Assembly: GCF_002441695.1 (NCBI RefSeq)
Contig: NZ_JXJW01000005.1
Location: 1 to 64,000, forward strand
DNA length: 64,000 bases
Reading direction: 5' to 3'
Origin: Pseudolactococcus piscium
GTDB lineage: Bacteria > Bacillota > Bacilli > Lactobacillales > Streptococcaceae
Part shown: piece after piece, positions 44,575 through 52,962 of the stretch
Layout of the letters: each line of letters starts with the position of its first letter
Numbering within the stretch: position 1 is the stretch's first letter
The notes under the pieces: model-generated
What the model was told of the DNA's origin: nothing
The model's input: only the letters and a program-made list of their open reading frames with translations
Databases searched by the model: none
Position numbers and translations under genes: made by a program

Positions 44575-47238
44575 TTATTTTTTATCTAGTCCTAATCCAC
44601 GTTGGATGGCTTTGATAATTTCTACAATGATAATCATAGAGAATGACCCACCAATCACCATTGCCCACTGGTAACTATCTAAATGCGTCACATGGAAAAT
44701 CTGGTTAAATCCTGGCACGACGATCGTCACACCAAGTAAAATGAAGGATACAACTATCGAGATATTAAAGGTCTTGCTTCGGAAGGCACCGACAGTCAAG
44801 ATAGACTGGTAGACCGACTTGGCATTAAAGGCATGGAAGAGTTGGATTAAGCCAAGTGTTGCAAAGGCCATCGTTAAGGCATCCGCATGCATGGCATCTC
44901 CAGAATGGACAGGCCAAGTAATGGCTGCACCATAAACACCTAAAACAAGTGCTGCTTGTAATAAGCCTTGGTAGATTGTTGCAAACAAGACGCCACCACT
45001 AAAGAAGCTAGCCTTACGACCACGCGGTTTATGCGTCATCACACCTGGTTCAGCAGGTTCAACACCCAAAGCAATCGCTGGGAAGGTATCCGTTACTAAG
45101 TTAATCCAAAGTAAGTGAACTGGTTCTAAAACATCCCAACCAAACAAGGTTGCTAGGAAAATCGTCAAGACCTCAGCAGTGTTGGCTGAAAGCAAGTATT
45201 GGATCGTTTTTTGGATATTTGAGAAGACTTTACGCCCTTCTTCAACAGCCACGATGATCGTCGCAAAGTTATCATCTGCAAGCACCATATCAGAGGCACC
45301 CTTAGATACTTCCGTACCTGTGATCCCCATACCGATACCGATATCTGCCGTTTTAAGTGCAGGTGCATCATTGACACCATCACCAGTCATGGCAACGACT
45401 TTACCTTCATTTTGCCACGCTTTTACGATACGGACTTTATGTTCTGGTGAAACACGGGCATAGACCGAGTATTGTGACACGACTTTCTGGAATTCTTCGT
45501 CAGACAATTCATTAAGCTCTGCACCAGTAAAGACATGATCTTCTGTATCACCTTCATCAATAATCCCCAGACGTTTAGCAATCGCTTCAGCTGTATCTTG
45601 GTGGTCACCTGTAATCATGATGGGGCGGATACCCGCTTCTTTGGCAACCCGAACCGCTTCAGCAGCTTCTTTACGTTCAGGGTCAATCATCCCGATTAAG
45701 CCAGCAAAGATTAAGTCATTTTCTAGTGTCTCACTCTCAAGTTCAGGCACTTGACTTTCATATTTATAAGCCATCATCAGGACACGAAGTGCTTGTTTAG
45801 CAAGAGATTGGTTTAGTGCTAAAATGTCATCCCGGTCAGCTTGTGTCATCTCAACAACTTGATCACCAACCATTTTTTTAGTAATCCGTTTTAAGAGCTG
45901 ATCTGGTGCCCCTTTAACAGCGACTAAGAACTCATTATCTGTAATCTTGTGCACCGTACTCATGAGTTTACGATCACTATCAAATGGCAACTCAGCAACA
46001 CGTGGTTCGACTTTTAAGACATCACGTAAGACATAATTATGATCAATACCATATTGAACAAGTGCCGTTTCAGTAGGATCACCGATCAGTTTACCTTCAC
46101 GTGATAGCTTAGTATCATTAGCAAAGTTCATGACACGTAAAGTCATATCATCAAAAGAGATGTCATCTGTTGCATCTTGCAAGATGCCGTTAGTATATAT
46201 TTTTTCGACAGTCATCTGGTTCATCGTTAAGGTACCTGTCTTATCAGATGCGATAATCTCAGTAGACCCTAAGGTTTCAACAGCTGGTAATTTACGGACA
46301 ATCGCATGCTTCTTAGATAAGACTTGTGTGCCTAGGGCAAGTACAATGGTAACAATCGCAGGCAAGCCTTCTGGAATCGCTGCAACAGCAAGTGCAACGG
46401 AAGTCATTAATTCTTCAAGCGGTGGATGCCCTTGTAAGAAGACACCAATCACAAATGTCAACGCCGCAATCAGTAAAATCGCATAGGTCAAAATTTTGGA
46501 TAAATTATTCAGATTTTGCTTAAGTGGTGTATCCGTTTCCTCAGCATTTTGGAGCATAGAGGCGATTTTACCAACTTCTGTTGACATACCTGTCGCCACA
46601 ACGACTGCTAAGCCACGACCATAGGTCACGTTAGAGTTTTGGTAGGCCATATTCACACGGTCACCGATACCAGCATCAGCAGCTACTGCTACTGCTAAAT
46701 CTTTCTCGACTGGTACTGACTCACCTGTCAAAGCTGCTTCTTCAATTTTAAGCGAGTTAACTTCTAGTAAACGCATGTCAGCTGGCACAACATCACCTGC
46801 TTCAAGTGAGACAATATCACCAGGAACGAGTAAATCAGATAAGATCTCTTCGACATGGCCATCACGACGCACGCGTGCTGATGGTGTTGACATCGACTTG
46901 AGCGCGTCAATAGCAGCTTCTGCTTTACCTTCTTGGTAAACACCAAAAATCGCATTAATTATAACGACCGCCATGATAATGATGGCATCACTGATATCCT
47001 TACCACCACTGGTTACGACTGATAAGACAGCTGCTGCGATCAAAATGATGATCATCAAATCCTTGAATTGCTCCAAGAACTTCATCAACAATGTCTTTTT
47101 CTCACCAGCATCTAGCTCGTTTTTACCATATTTGGCAAGGCGTGCTGCAGCTTCGCTCGACGTCAACCCTTTTTTAGTGGTCGTCAAATCTGATAAGACC
47201 TCATCTGGGCTCTGTATGTAGACTTTTTTCTCCGACAA
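44575..47238 (-). CDS. yoaB: P-type cation-exporting ATPase, YoaB-type (Mn2+/Ca2+)
   Basis: An 887-residue P2-type ATPase of the SERCA/PMCA-like class. Motifs: actuator LTGES, ion-site helix AIPEGLPAIV, phosphorylated Asp in SDKTGTLTMNQ, ATP site KGAPDQLL, hinge MTGDGVNDAPALK, and six C-terminal helices. The start is TTG at 47238, 6 nt after AAGGAG. By sequence alone one would say calcium pump, but a Mn2+ riboswitch controls it, so manganese efflux is the likelier main role (inference, matching L. lactis YoaB). Monocistronic. Confidence 0.93.
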   Translation of the reverse strand: MSEKKVYIQSPDEVLSDLTTTKKGLTSSEAAARLAKYGKNELDAGEKKTLLMKFLEQFKDLMIIILIAAAVLSVVTSGGKDISDAIIIMAVVIINAIFGVYQEGKAEAAIDALKSMSTPSARVRRDGHVEEILSDLLVPGDIVSLEAGDVVPADMRLLEVNSLKIEEAALTGESVPVEKDLAVAVAADAGIGDRVNMAYQNSNVTYGRGLAVVVATGMSTEVGKIASMLQNAEETDTPLKQNLNNLSKILTYAILLIAALTFVIGVFLQGHPPLEELMTSVALAVAAIPEGLPAIVTIVLALGTQVLSKKHAIVRKLPAVETLGSTEIIASDKTGTLTMNQMTVEKIYTNGILQDATDDISFDDMTLRVMNFANDTKLSREGKLIGDPTETALVQYGIDHNYVLRDVLKVEPRVAELPFDSDRKLMSTVHKITDNEFLVAVKGAPDQLLKRITKKMVGDQVVEMTQADRDDILALNQSLAKQALRVLMMAYKYESQVPELESETLENDLIFAGLIGMIDPERKEAAEAVRVAKEAGIRPIMITGDHQDTAEAIAKRLGIIDEGDTEDHVFTGAELNELSDEEFQKVVSQYSVYARVSPEHKVRIVKAWQNEGKVVAMTGDGVNDAPALKTADIGIGMGITGTEVSKGASDMVLADDNFATIIVAVEEGRKVFSNIQKTIQYLLSANTAEVLTIFLATLFGWDVLEPVHLLWINLVTDTFPAIALGVEPAEPGVMTHKPRGRKASFFSGGVLFATIYQGLLQAALVLGVYGAAITWPVHSGDAMHADALTMAFATLGLIQLFHAFNAKSVYQSILTVGAFRSKTFNISIVVSFILLGVTIVVPGFNQIFHVTHLDSYQWAMVIGGSFSMIIIVEIIKAIQRGLGLDKK

Positions 47239-47369
47239 AATACTCTCCTTATGTAATAAGTGCTATAGACAGCTTAACTGCCTATTCGTTGTCAACTCCG
47301 GTCAAATAGGTAGCAAGACATTTTTGACAAGCCCACATCGTGCTTTCTACAAAACGACATGACATTATC

Positions 47370-47485
47370 AAAAAAGAGACCTGTAGCATCAGCTACAAGT
47401 CTCGCAAATTAAGTAACTACCGAGCCAATTATGGCTGTAATGACGATAGAAACGCAGATAAACTGCTTGCTACTCCCTTGAGTTC
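47370..47485 (-). ncRNA. yybP-ykoY (Mn2+) riboswitch with expression-platform terminator
   Basis: Minus-strand order: AAGGGAGTAGCAAGC (47479-47465), the cross-loop segment ATCGTCATTACAGCC, then GGCTCGGTAGTTAC and GCGAGACTT closing the first helix. The terminator GAGACTTGTAGC / GCTACAGGTCTC plus T6 (47370-47403) overlaps the closing strand, so Mn2+ binding should keep the terminator from forming. It lies about 130 bp before the P-type ATPase. Confidence 0.88.
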
Positions 47486-47491
47486 TTCTTT

Positions 47492-47519
47492 ATTATACCA
47501 AATATCTTAAGTTTTTCAA
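47492..47519 (-). promoter_or_regulatory. Promoter of the riboswitch-ATPase transcript
   Basis: Minus-strand TTGAAA (47519-47514), 16-nt spacer, TGGTATAAT extended -10 (hexamer 47497-47492). Confidence 0.75.
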
Positions 47520-47541
47520 GTGATTGCGCTCATAAGACTGC

Positions 47542-48396
47542 TTAATGTCCGACTTCGTCAGGATTACTTGTCAAGCTACCTGCCCCATGAAGGCCATCTA
47601 TCAAAGTAATTTCTTGGTCTGATAGCTCAAAATCAAACAAATTGCCATTCTCAATAATCCGTGATGGTGTCACTGATTTAGGCAATGGTAGAAAGCCTTT
47701 TTGTAGTGACCATTTTAGGATCACTTGTGCAGTCGACTTACCATGTTTTTCAGCAATCTCAACCAAGGCTGGCACTGCCAAAAGTTCACCTCGTCCTAAA
47801 GGTGAGTAGGCTTGTGTCAAGATACTATGTGCTGTGTTATAGGCAACAACGGCTTCTTGTTGATCACTTGGATTGATATAAAGCTGATTCACAACTGGTA
47901 ATATCTCAGCTGTTTTAAGCAAGGCTTCGATGTGATGCTCACGGAAATTCGAGATACCGATTGATTTGATTTTGCCAGCGCGAACCGCATCTTCCATGGC
48001 ACGCCACACATCAGCATTACGTTTTTCAAACCCGATCGTTTCACGAATTGCCGAAGGATTTGGCCAGTGAATCAAGTAAAGATCCAGATAGTCAAGACCA
48101 AGTTTTGACAAACTTTCATCGATCGCCGCTGCTGCCGCCTCATAGGTAACATTATCATTCCATAATTTAGTTGTCACATATAGGTCTTCACGCGTGATGC
48201 CAGATTTAGCAATGCCATGACCAATCGACGTTTCATTGCCATAGATAGCCGCTGTATCAATATGGCGGTAACCTGCTTCAATCGCTGAGATTACGGAAGC
48301 TTCTGCCACCTCACCATCTGGTGTTTGCCAAGTGCCAAACCCAACAACAGGAATTTTTTCACCATTATTTAAGGTATATGTATCTGCTAAAGCCAT
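47542..48396 (-). CDS. Aldo/keto reductase
   Basis: A 284-residue NADPH-dependent oxidoreductase with a TIM barrel. The catalytic tetrad is visible: Asp in YRHIDTAAIYGNE with the Tyr in the same stretch, Lys in YVTTKLWND and His in LYLIHWPNP. C-terminal LPLPKSVTPSRIIEN holds the cofactor phosphate site. Close to 2,5-diketo-gluconate/glyoxal reductases, but the substrate is open. AAAGGAG precedes the ATG. A promoter and an intervening terminator-like hairpin in the leader suggest transcription attenuation. Confidence 0.93.
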   Translation of the reverse strand: MALADTYTLNNGEKIPVVGFGTWQTPDGEVAEASVISAIEAGYRHIDTAAIYGNETSIGHGIAKSGITREDLYVTTKLWNDNVTYEAAAAAIDESLSKLGLDYLDLYLIHWPNPSAIRETIGFEKRNADVWRAMEDAVRAGKIKSIGISNFREHHIEALLKTAEILPVVNQLYINPSDQQEAVVAYNTAHSILTQAYSPLGRGELLAVPALVEIAEKHGKSTAQVILKWSLQKGFLPLPKSVTPSRIIENGNLFDFELSDQEITLIDGLHGAGSLTSNPDEVGH

Positions 48397-48429
48397 CTTG
48401 TTTCTCCTTTGTGACCTTAAGAAAACCTA

Positions 48430-48487
48430 AAAAAGCAGCCTAAGGTCATCTTCTTTTTAGTATGAGCATTAACTCAGATGAAGGCTG
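48430..48487 (-). promoter_or_regulatory. Terminator-like leader hairpin (attenuator candidate) of the aldo/keto reductase gene
   Basis: Minus-strand arms CAGCC / GGCTG and TCATCT / AGATGA with an inner TGAG / CTCA hairpin, followed by C and T6 (48434-48429). It lies between the promoter at 48504-48532 and the ribosome site at about 48405. Confidence 0.6.
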
Positions 48488-48503
48488 AACAACTCTCATT
48501 TAA

Positions 48504-48532
48504 ATTATAAACTACTGATAAACCTTTGGCAA
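48504..48532 (-). promoter_or_regulatory. Promoter of the aldo/keto reductase gene
   Basis: Minus-strand TTGCCA (48532-48527), 17-nt spacer, TATAAT (48509-48504). The predicted leader is about 100 nt. Confidence 0.8.
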
Positions 48533-48612
48533 TTAATTAAAATGGGAATTCAAGAGCATCTTGTCAAACCTTTTCTAGCCTACTTTTAATCAGTCCTGTT
48601 ATCACAAGACGA

Positions 48613-48648
48613 TAAAAAACTAAGCATTAGGTCTCCCTAAAGCTTAGC
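48613..48648 (-). terminator. Terminator of the WxL operon
   Basis: Stem CTAAGC-TTTAGG / CCTAAT-GCTTAG with a 4-nt loop (one internal mismatch), then T6 on the minus strand. Confidence 0.88.
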
Positions 48649-48653
48649 CATTT

Positions 48654-49745
48654 TTAATCGTGACTATTAGTGTCGACTGATTGCTTTTCTCGCTTATTTT
48701 TTAATAAAAACAGGAGAATCAAAATCACAACCAAAATGATTAAGCAGATAACAGCGATTAGTAGCCAGTTGATCGACTTGGCATTGGTATTGGCCTTGAC
48801 ATCGACAGCTGATTTGTTGAGCTCACGCGCTTCTTTTTCAGCAATCTTAAAGGTCTTACTAAAGGTCCAGGTCTTGCTTTTATTAGCAGATGTCCCAGAA
48901 ACTGTCATGCGTAAGGTGTAGGTCCCCGCTTCCATCTTAGTATTCTCTAAAGAAATCGGATACACCCATGACGAATTAGGCGCCACCTGTAAGTCATTCT
49001 TGGTAGAACTATAAACAGGTTTTTTACCATTTTTTGCATAGATTGCCGCATCGACTTTGACATCAGACAAGATGGCTGCCTGATCATTTTGAATCGTCGT
49101 AATGATAACATTCCGATAATTTTCTTGACCAGGTTTGACAGTCAGCAAGTTTAAATTAGGAAAGACAGGCGTGTCTGTTTCACGTAAGACGACCGCAACA
49201 GCATAGGCATATTCATTTTGAACACTTGTGCCTGCTTTACTTGCATCTTGTGTGACTTCACTTGATTTTTGCTGGAAGGTCAAGCCGCCCAAAATAATCC
49301 CGTCAAAGGATTGACTTGGCATGGTAATCTGAAATATGGCATCTTTTGATTCATGAGCAGGTATCACCACACTTGTGGGACCTGTCATTAAGGTATCTAA
49401 GGGATAGGCTAATGATGCATCTTTTTTGATGGTATTGTTGCCATACTCAATCAGACCATTGGCGTTAGTCTTAGCGGAGTTAAGACTAACCTCTACCGTT
49501 ACTGCCTTTTCTGTTTCATTCTTTAGTGTTGTCGTAATAAATTGTCTTTGATCTGGCCCCATTTTAAGATTGAAATAGGTCTTAGATTTGTCAATTTGAT
49601 TCTCGGGAATAATCGTATTAACCGAAAAGTTAGCTGCTGAAGCACTTACCTGACCAATACCTATAAAAAAAGATAAGCATAACAGGATTGCAAGTAGTAA
49701 ACGTGCTTGTATTTTTTTTGAAGTCATATAAACTGATACTTTCAC
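48654..49745 (-). CDS. DUF916/DUF3324 cell-surface protein (WxL partner)
   Basis: A 363-residue surface protein: signal peptide (to SASAA near residue 37), DUF916 domain (about 40-160, with FNLKMGPDQRQFITTTLKN), DUF3324 domain (about 165-315), a C-terminal membrane helix (about 328-350) and a basic tail. Such proteins work with WxL proteins in cell-wall binding complexes. The start is GTG at 49745, 2 bp after the WxL stop; the ATG at 49727 is an alternative, and neither has a good ribosome site. Last gene of the cluster. Confidence 0.9.
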   Translation of the reverse strand: MKVSVYMTSKKIQARLLLAILLCLSFFIGIGQVSASAANFSVNTIIPENQIDKSKTYFNLKMGPDQRQFITTTLKNETEKAVTVEVSLNSAKTNANGLIEYGNNTIKKDASLAYPLDTLMTGPTSVVIPAHESKDAIFQITMPSQSFDGIILGGLTFQQKSSEVTQDASKAGTSVQNEYAYAVAVVLRETDTPVFPNLNLLTVKPGQENYRNVIITTIQNDQAAILSDVKVDAAIYAKNGKKPVYSSTKNDLQVAPNSSWVYPISLENTKMEAGTYTLRMTVSGTSANKSKTWTFSKTFKIAEKEARELNKSAVDVKANTNAKSINWLLIAVICLIILVVILILLFLLKNKREKQSVDTNSHD

Positions 49746-49747
49746 GA

Positions 49748-50512
49748 TTATTTAACAGCTGTGTCAGATAAAGTCCAAGTCAGCGTCGTTGTATAGGCTT
49801 CTGCTACTCTAGGTGTATCGCCTGGAACAGTTAATGATACACTTGTTCCAGCCGTATCTTTCGTCCCCATACGGTATAACCATGAGCCATATCCTTCACC
49901 AGCTTTAGCACCCATAACATCTGAATCTGCTGTTGTTACAGTGATTGTTTGGCTGGCGCCGGAAATTGTACTTGACCCACCGTTACCATTTAGGACATTA
50001 CCATTTTTGATGCTCACTGTAGCCCCTTTTAGTACGGATCCACTTTGTGTCTTTAAGTCACCATTCTGTTTGACTTTCAACGACCACCCTTTGAAATCTC
50101 CCCCACGTACGTCAGTTACCTGAACAAAGTTAGGACCTGTTGTATCGGTGGCTTTACTTTCCGTTTTCTGTGAATACGTTTGTGGCAAAGCGTAATATGT
50201 CTTACTAACTGAGGCCATCTCATGTGAGCCGAAATTAAATGACGACGCAAAATCAATCGATAATGGTCCTGTAGTCCCTTTATTTGGTGTATCACCAGTA
50301 ACCGTATCGATCGGACTGATCGCATTTTGCGTGTTATCATTATTTGTCGGTGTCGTTGGATCTAATGGTGACTTTGAACTGTTATCTTCCGTGAACGTGA
50401 TTTTGGCATTTGAATCTAAACTCTTTTCTGCGGCAGAGACGATACCAGCGGAGATCATTGATAAGCCTAAAGCTGCTGCTCCTGTAAGTGTCACTAATTT
50501 CTTGTTCATCAT
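49748..50512 (-). CDS. WxL-domain surface protein
   Basis: A 254-residue exported protein. Signal peptide ends ISAGIVSAAEKS (about 28). A Ser/Asn/Thr-rich stretch follows (30-90). The WxL domain fills the C-terminal half, with the proximal motif FKGWSLKVKQ and the distal motif TLTWTLSD near the end. WxL domains bind peptidoglycan non-covalently. It is followed 2 bp later by the DUF916 partner. Confidence 0.93.
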   Translation of the reverse strand: MMNKKLVTLTGAAALGLSMISAGIVSAAEKSLDSNAKITFTEDNSSKSPLDPTTPTNNDNTQNAISPIDTVTGDTPNKGTTGPLSIDFASSFNFGSHEMASVSKTYYALPQTYSQKTESKATDTTGPNFVQVTDVRGGDFKGWSLKVKQNGDLKTQSGSVLKGATVSIKNGNVLNGNGGSSTISGASQTITVTTADSDVMGAKAGEGYGSWLYRMGTKDTAGTSVSLTVPGDTPRVAEAYTTTLTWTLSDTAVK

Positions 50513-50733
50513 GTTATTGTTACCTTTCTTTACTCAAAATATCATTGATAAGTTTAATAGGTCAGCTAATCAATTGGCCTATTTGTTAACCTATTAAATT
50601 TTTCTGGCTATTTTCGTCTTTTCTCGGCAATGCGGCTACTAGGTCTGATGGCTCAAACCTAGTATCAAATCGCCTGCGCTTTATAACTATATATAATCCA
50701 TGGCCTACAGTCATGTCTGTTCTGGAGAACCTA
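50513..50733. other. Intergenic region with two hairpins in the WxL cluster
   Basis: Holds an inverted repeat TTTAATAGG / CCTATTAAA (about 50553-50598) close to the WxL start and a perfect TACTAGGT / ACCTAGTA hairpin (50638-50664) without T-run. No gene was seen. Confidence 0.5.
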
Positions 50734-52380
50734 CTATGACGGGCCATCTACTATCGTCCACCTTAATTTAGCTGTATAATCACCCGTATCCGTGACACTG
50801 GCTAAATTGCCAATATTAATCTTATAAAAATCATTGACTTGATTTCCTTCATTGTATTGCCAATCTTGTAGTAAATTTCCTTGCCCATCATCTTGCCAAA
50901 CCCAGTAACTTATCTGAGCTGACGAATTTGTCATGTTTTGGGCAGTTGTTATGACCTGACCATTTTGGTAATTACTATGCAGTAATTGCCAACTAACTTG
51001 GTCAGCCTTAACACCAGCAGCATTAGTAAAAGGATCTACTAGGGCGACATTGATTCGAACATTATCACCCTTGCTTGCCTGAAGGGTAAACCTACCATCC
51101 CAATCCCCCATCGGTGCATCTTTACTGTGCAAAATCGCCTTGCCAAATGTGAGATTTGGAACAGACAATAAAGATTTAGGCTTAACAGGTGGCTTATCCG
51201 TTGGCACTGGGATATCCGAGAAATCTCCATTTTGGTTACCCATATATTGGCTAACAAATTTCTTTGCAATGATATTGCCCTGAAATGATATCTGTGCCAA
51301 GGTGACTGTCGCTTGTGGTGCCAATATTGCATATTTAGGACCACTTGACTGTTGTGTTCCCCATGCAATATCGCCTTGATAGGCTGTTTCATTGGCCAAA
51401 TTATAATAGTTAAATAAAATAGATCTATTCTCTGTGCCATTATAAAAACTCAAATTCTGAAAGGCTACACGGCTAATACCTGACGTATCAAATGTGATGA
51501 CAACTGACTCATCAGATGCTAATCCTGTTATGGAAATCCTCTCGTTATCATGTATATCGGATGGCTTTAAGACAATATATTTGACATGTTGAGTCGCCGT
51601 AATTTTACTCGTATCTAGCGTTATTGACCCATAATAGTTTGTGACTATTGGCCGATTATTTTTCGAATAGTCAGCTATTTTTTTTGAATTACCGGTTAAT
51701 CTACCGAATTCCGAATCAATATCAATGTAACGACTGCCTGATTTGTCTTGACGAAAGCCATTTTTAGGACTACTTTCTAGTTTAATCTGATTAATCCCTG
51801 GTTTGCCATCTTTAAAATTTTTGGTATATGTTAGCCCCTGTCCAAGTATCAGTTTATCCCCGCCAAAATTTGTATAGACGCCCGGTATCACAGATAATTT
51901 TTGTATATAGGATATGCCATCACTACCATTTTGATTTTGGTCACTCGTCACCAGTAGCTGTGTCGCAAAATTTCCTTTAATTGGGTGATTGGCATTTGCA
52001 TCAATCTCCCTTGAGAAAATGGTAAACTGTCCAGCAATCCCCAAGACATTCGTGTTATCAACCGTCTTAAAATCACTCTGCCAAGTCCCCGCAGCTGGTA
52101 AGGTGTCTCTAACAGCTGTCGGCAATGTCTCATGTGATTCTGCTTCATCAGATTGACTAGATGTCGTCTCTTTTTGAGGAGACGTCTCTGCATCAGATTG
52201 CGTCACATTTTTTGAAGCAGCTGACTTACTTTCAGACCCATTCTTGTTATCCGAGTCCGTAGCTGCTAAACTAGTTGTCTGATGATCATTTGTTGTCGCA
52301 CTAGCAATGATGCTACCAATCTGAACACTCAAAATCATAAACAGCACGACTAACATGACATGCTTATATTTCCAAAACAA
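50734..52380 (-). CDS. WxL-like secreted adhesin-type protein
   Basis: A 548-residue exported protein. Signal peptide about 1-30; a Ser/Thr/Glu-rich linker (30-95); a middle region (about 100-370) resembling pectate-lyase-like adhesive domains of lactic acid bacteria (weak recognition); and a C-terminal WxL-like region with the distal motif AKLRWTIVDGPS but a degenerate proximal motif (WDGRFTLQ). The start is TTG at 52380, 6 nt after AGAGG. Gene position before the WxL and DUF916 genes supports a role in the same surface complex. Confidence 0.8.
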   Translation of the reverse strand: MFWKYKHVMLVVLFMILSVQIGSIIASATTNDHQTTSLAATDSDNKNGSESKSAASKNVTQSDAETSPQKETTSSQSDEAESHETLPTAVRDTLPAAGTWQSDFKTVDNTNVLGIAGQFTIFSREIDANANHPIKGNFATQLLVTSDQNQNGSDGISYIQKLSVIPGVYTNFGGDKLILGQGLTYTKNFKDGKPGINQIKLESSPKNGFRQDKSGSRYIDIDSEFGRLTGNSKKIADYSKNNRPIVTNYYGSITLDTSKITATQHVKYIVLKPSDIHDNERISITGLASDESVVITFDTSGISRVAFQNLSFYNGTENRSILFNYYNLANETAYQGDIAWGTQQSSGPKYAILAPQATVTLAQISFQGNIIAKKFVSQYMGNQNGDFSDIPVPTDKPPVKPKSLLSVPNLTFGKAILHSKDAPMGDWDGRFTLQASKGDNVRINVALVDPFTNAAGVKADQVSWQLLHSNYQNGQVITTAQNMTNSSAQISYWVWQDDGQGNLLQDWQYNEGNQVNDFYKINIGNLASVTDTGDYTAKLRWTIVDGPS

Positions 52381-52763
52381 ACCTATCCTCTTTTATCTAT
52401 TTTTAGTAAATTTAATTACATTATATTATATTTCTTTTTAATTGTAAACAGTTTGAACTCAGCATTATCAGCTACAAATGAGCAACTTGTAAAAAAAATA
52501 TTAGTAAAAGCGATCTGTAATTGTATTATTTTTATCATTTTTTTATCATAAATATAGATAGTGATCTATCCTCAATATATAGGATTAGAAAGGAAATCAA
52601 ACACTATTTCCCCTATTAATATGAGGAATAGATAAAATAATCATTATAGAAATAGCATTCTATCGTGACAATCATTTATGTAGTAATACTTGTTTAACAT
52701 TCATCTCACACAATTCACAACATTTGGTAAGATAAGTAAAAAAGGAAAAGGAGGTCTAGCAAA
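52381..52763. other. AT-rich intergenic region
   Basis: Very AT-rich, with short hairpins (GATAG / CTATC at about 52559-52572; ATAGAA / TTCTAT near 52647-52664). A possible plus-strand promoter, CTCACA ... TGGTAAGAT, lies near 52,700-52,735. No gene was seen. Confidence 0.5.
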
Positions 52764-52805
52764 ATGAATATCCGTCATTTGATGAGCTTAAACAAACAAT
52801 CATAA
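52764..52805 (+). CDS. Possible 13-residue peptide gene
   Basis: ATG at 52764 follows a near-perfect AAGGAGG at 10-nt spacing, and the frame MNIRHLMSLNKQS ends at TAA 52805. A GATAC / GTATC hairpin and a strong terminator (52842-52871) follow on the same strand. There is no downstream gene on the plus strand, so it is not an ordinary leader peptide. It may be a short peptide gene, the 5' end of a small RNA, or a gene remnant. Confidence 0.4.
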   Translation: MNIRHLMSLNKQS

Positions 52806-52841
52806 CTTAGATTCATTATTACGATACTAAATGTATCAACA

Positions 52842-52871
52842 AAAACCTCGAATCTATACATTCGAGGTTTT
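52842..52871 (+). terminator. Terminator after the small peptide frame
   Basis: Perfect 12-bp stem AAAACCTCGAAT / ATTCGAGGTTTT with a 6-nt loop. It could also serve the opposite strand, but no minus-strand gene ends close to it except the ROK gene at 52963. Confidence 0.85.
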
Positions 52872-52962
52872 GTTCAGTTTATGGGTGCACAATACATTGG
52901 AATTGTTTTTTAAATTTTATAATCCTATTCTTTTTAGTCGTAATCCCTCCTTTTGGACAATA

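Noticed and set aside
48430-48532. T-box riboswitch before the aldo/keto reductase
   Set aside because: The leader is only about 100 nt and lacks the T-box GGTGG core and a specifier stem; only an attenuator-like hairpin can be claimed.
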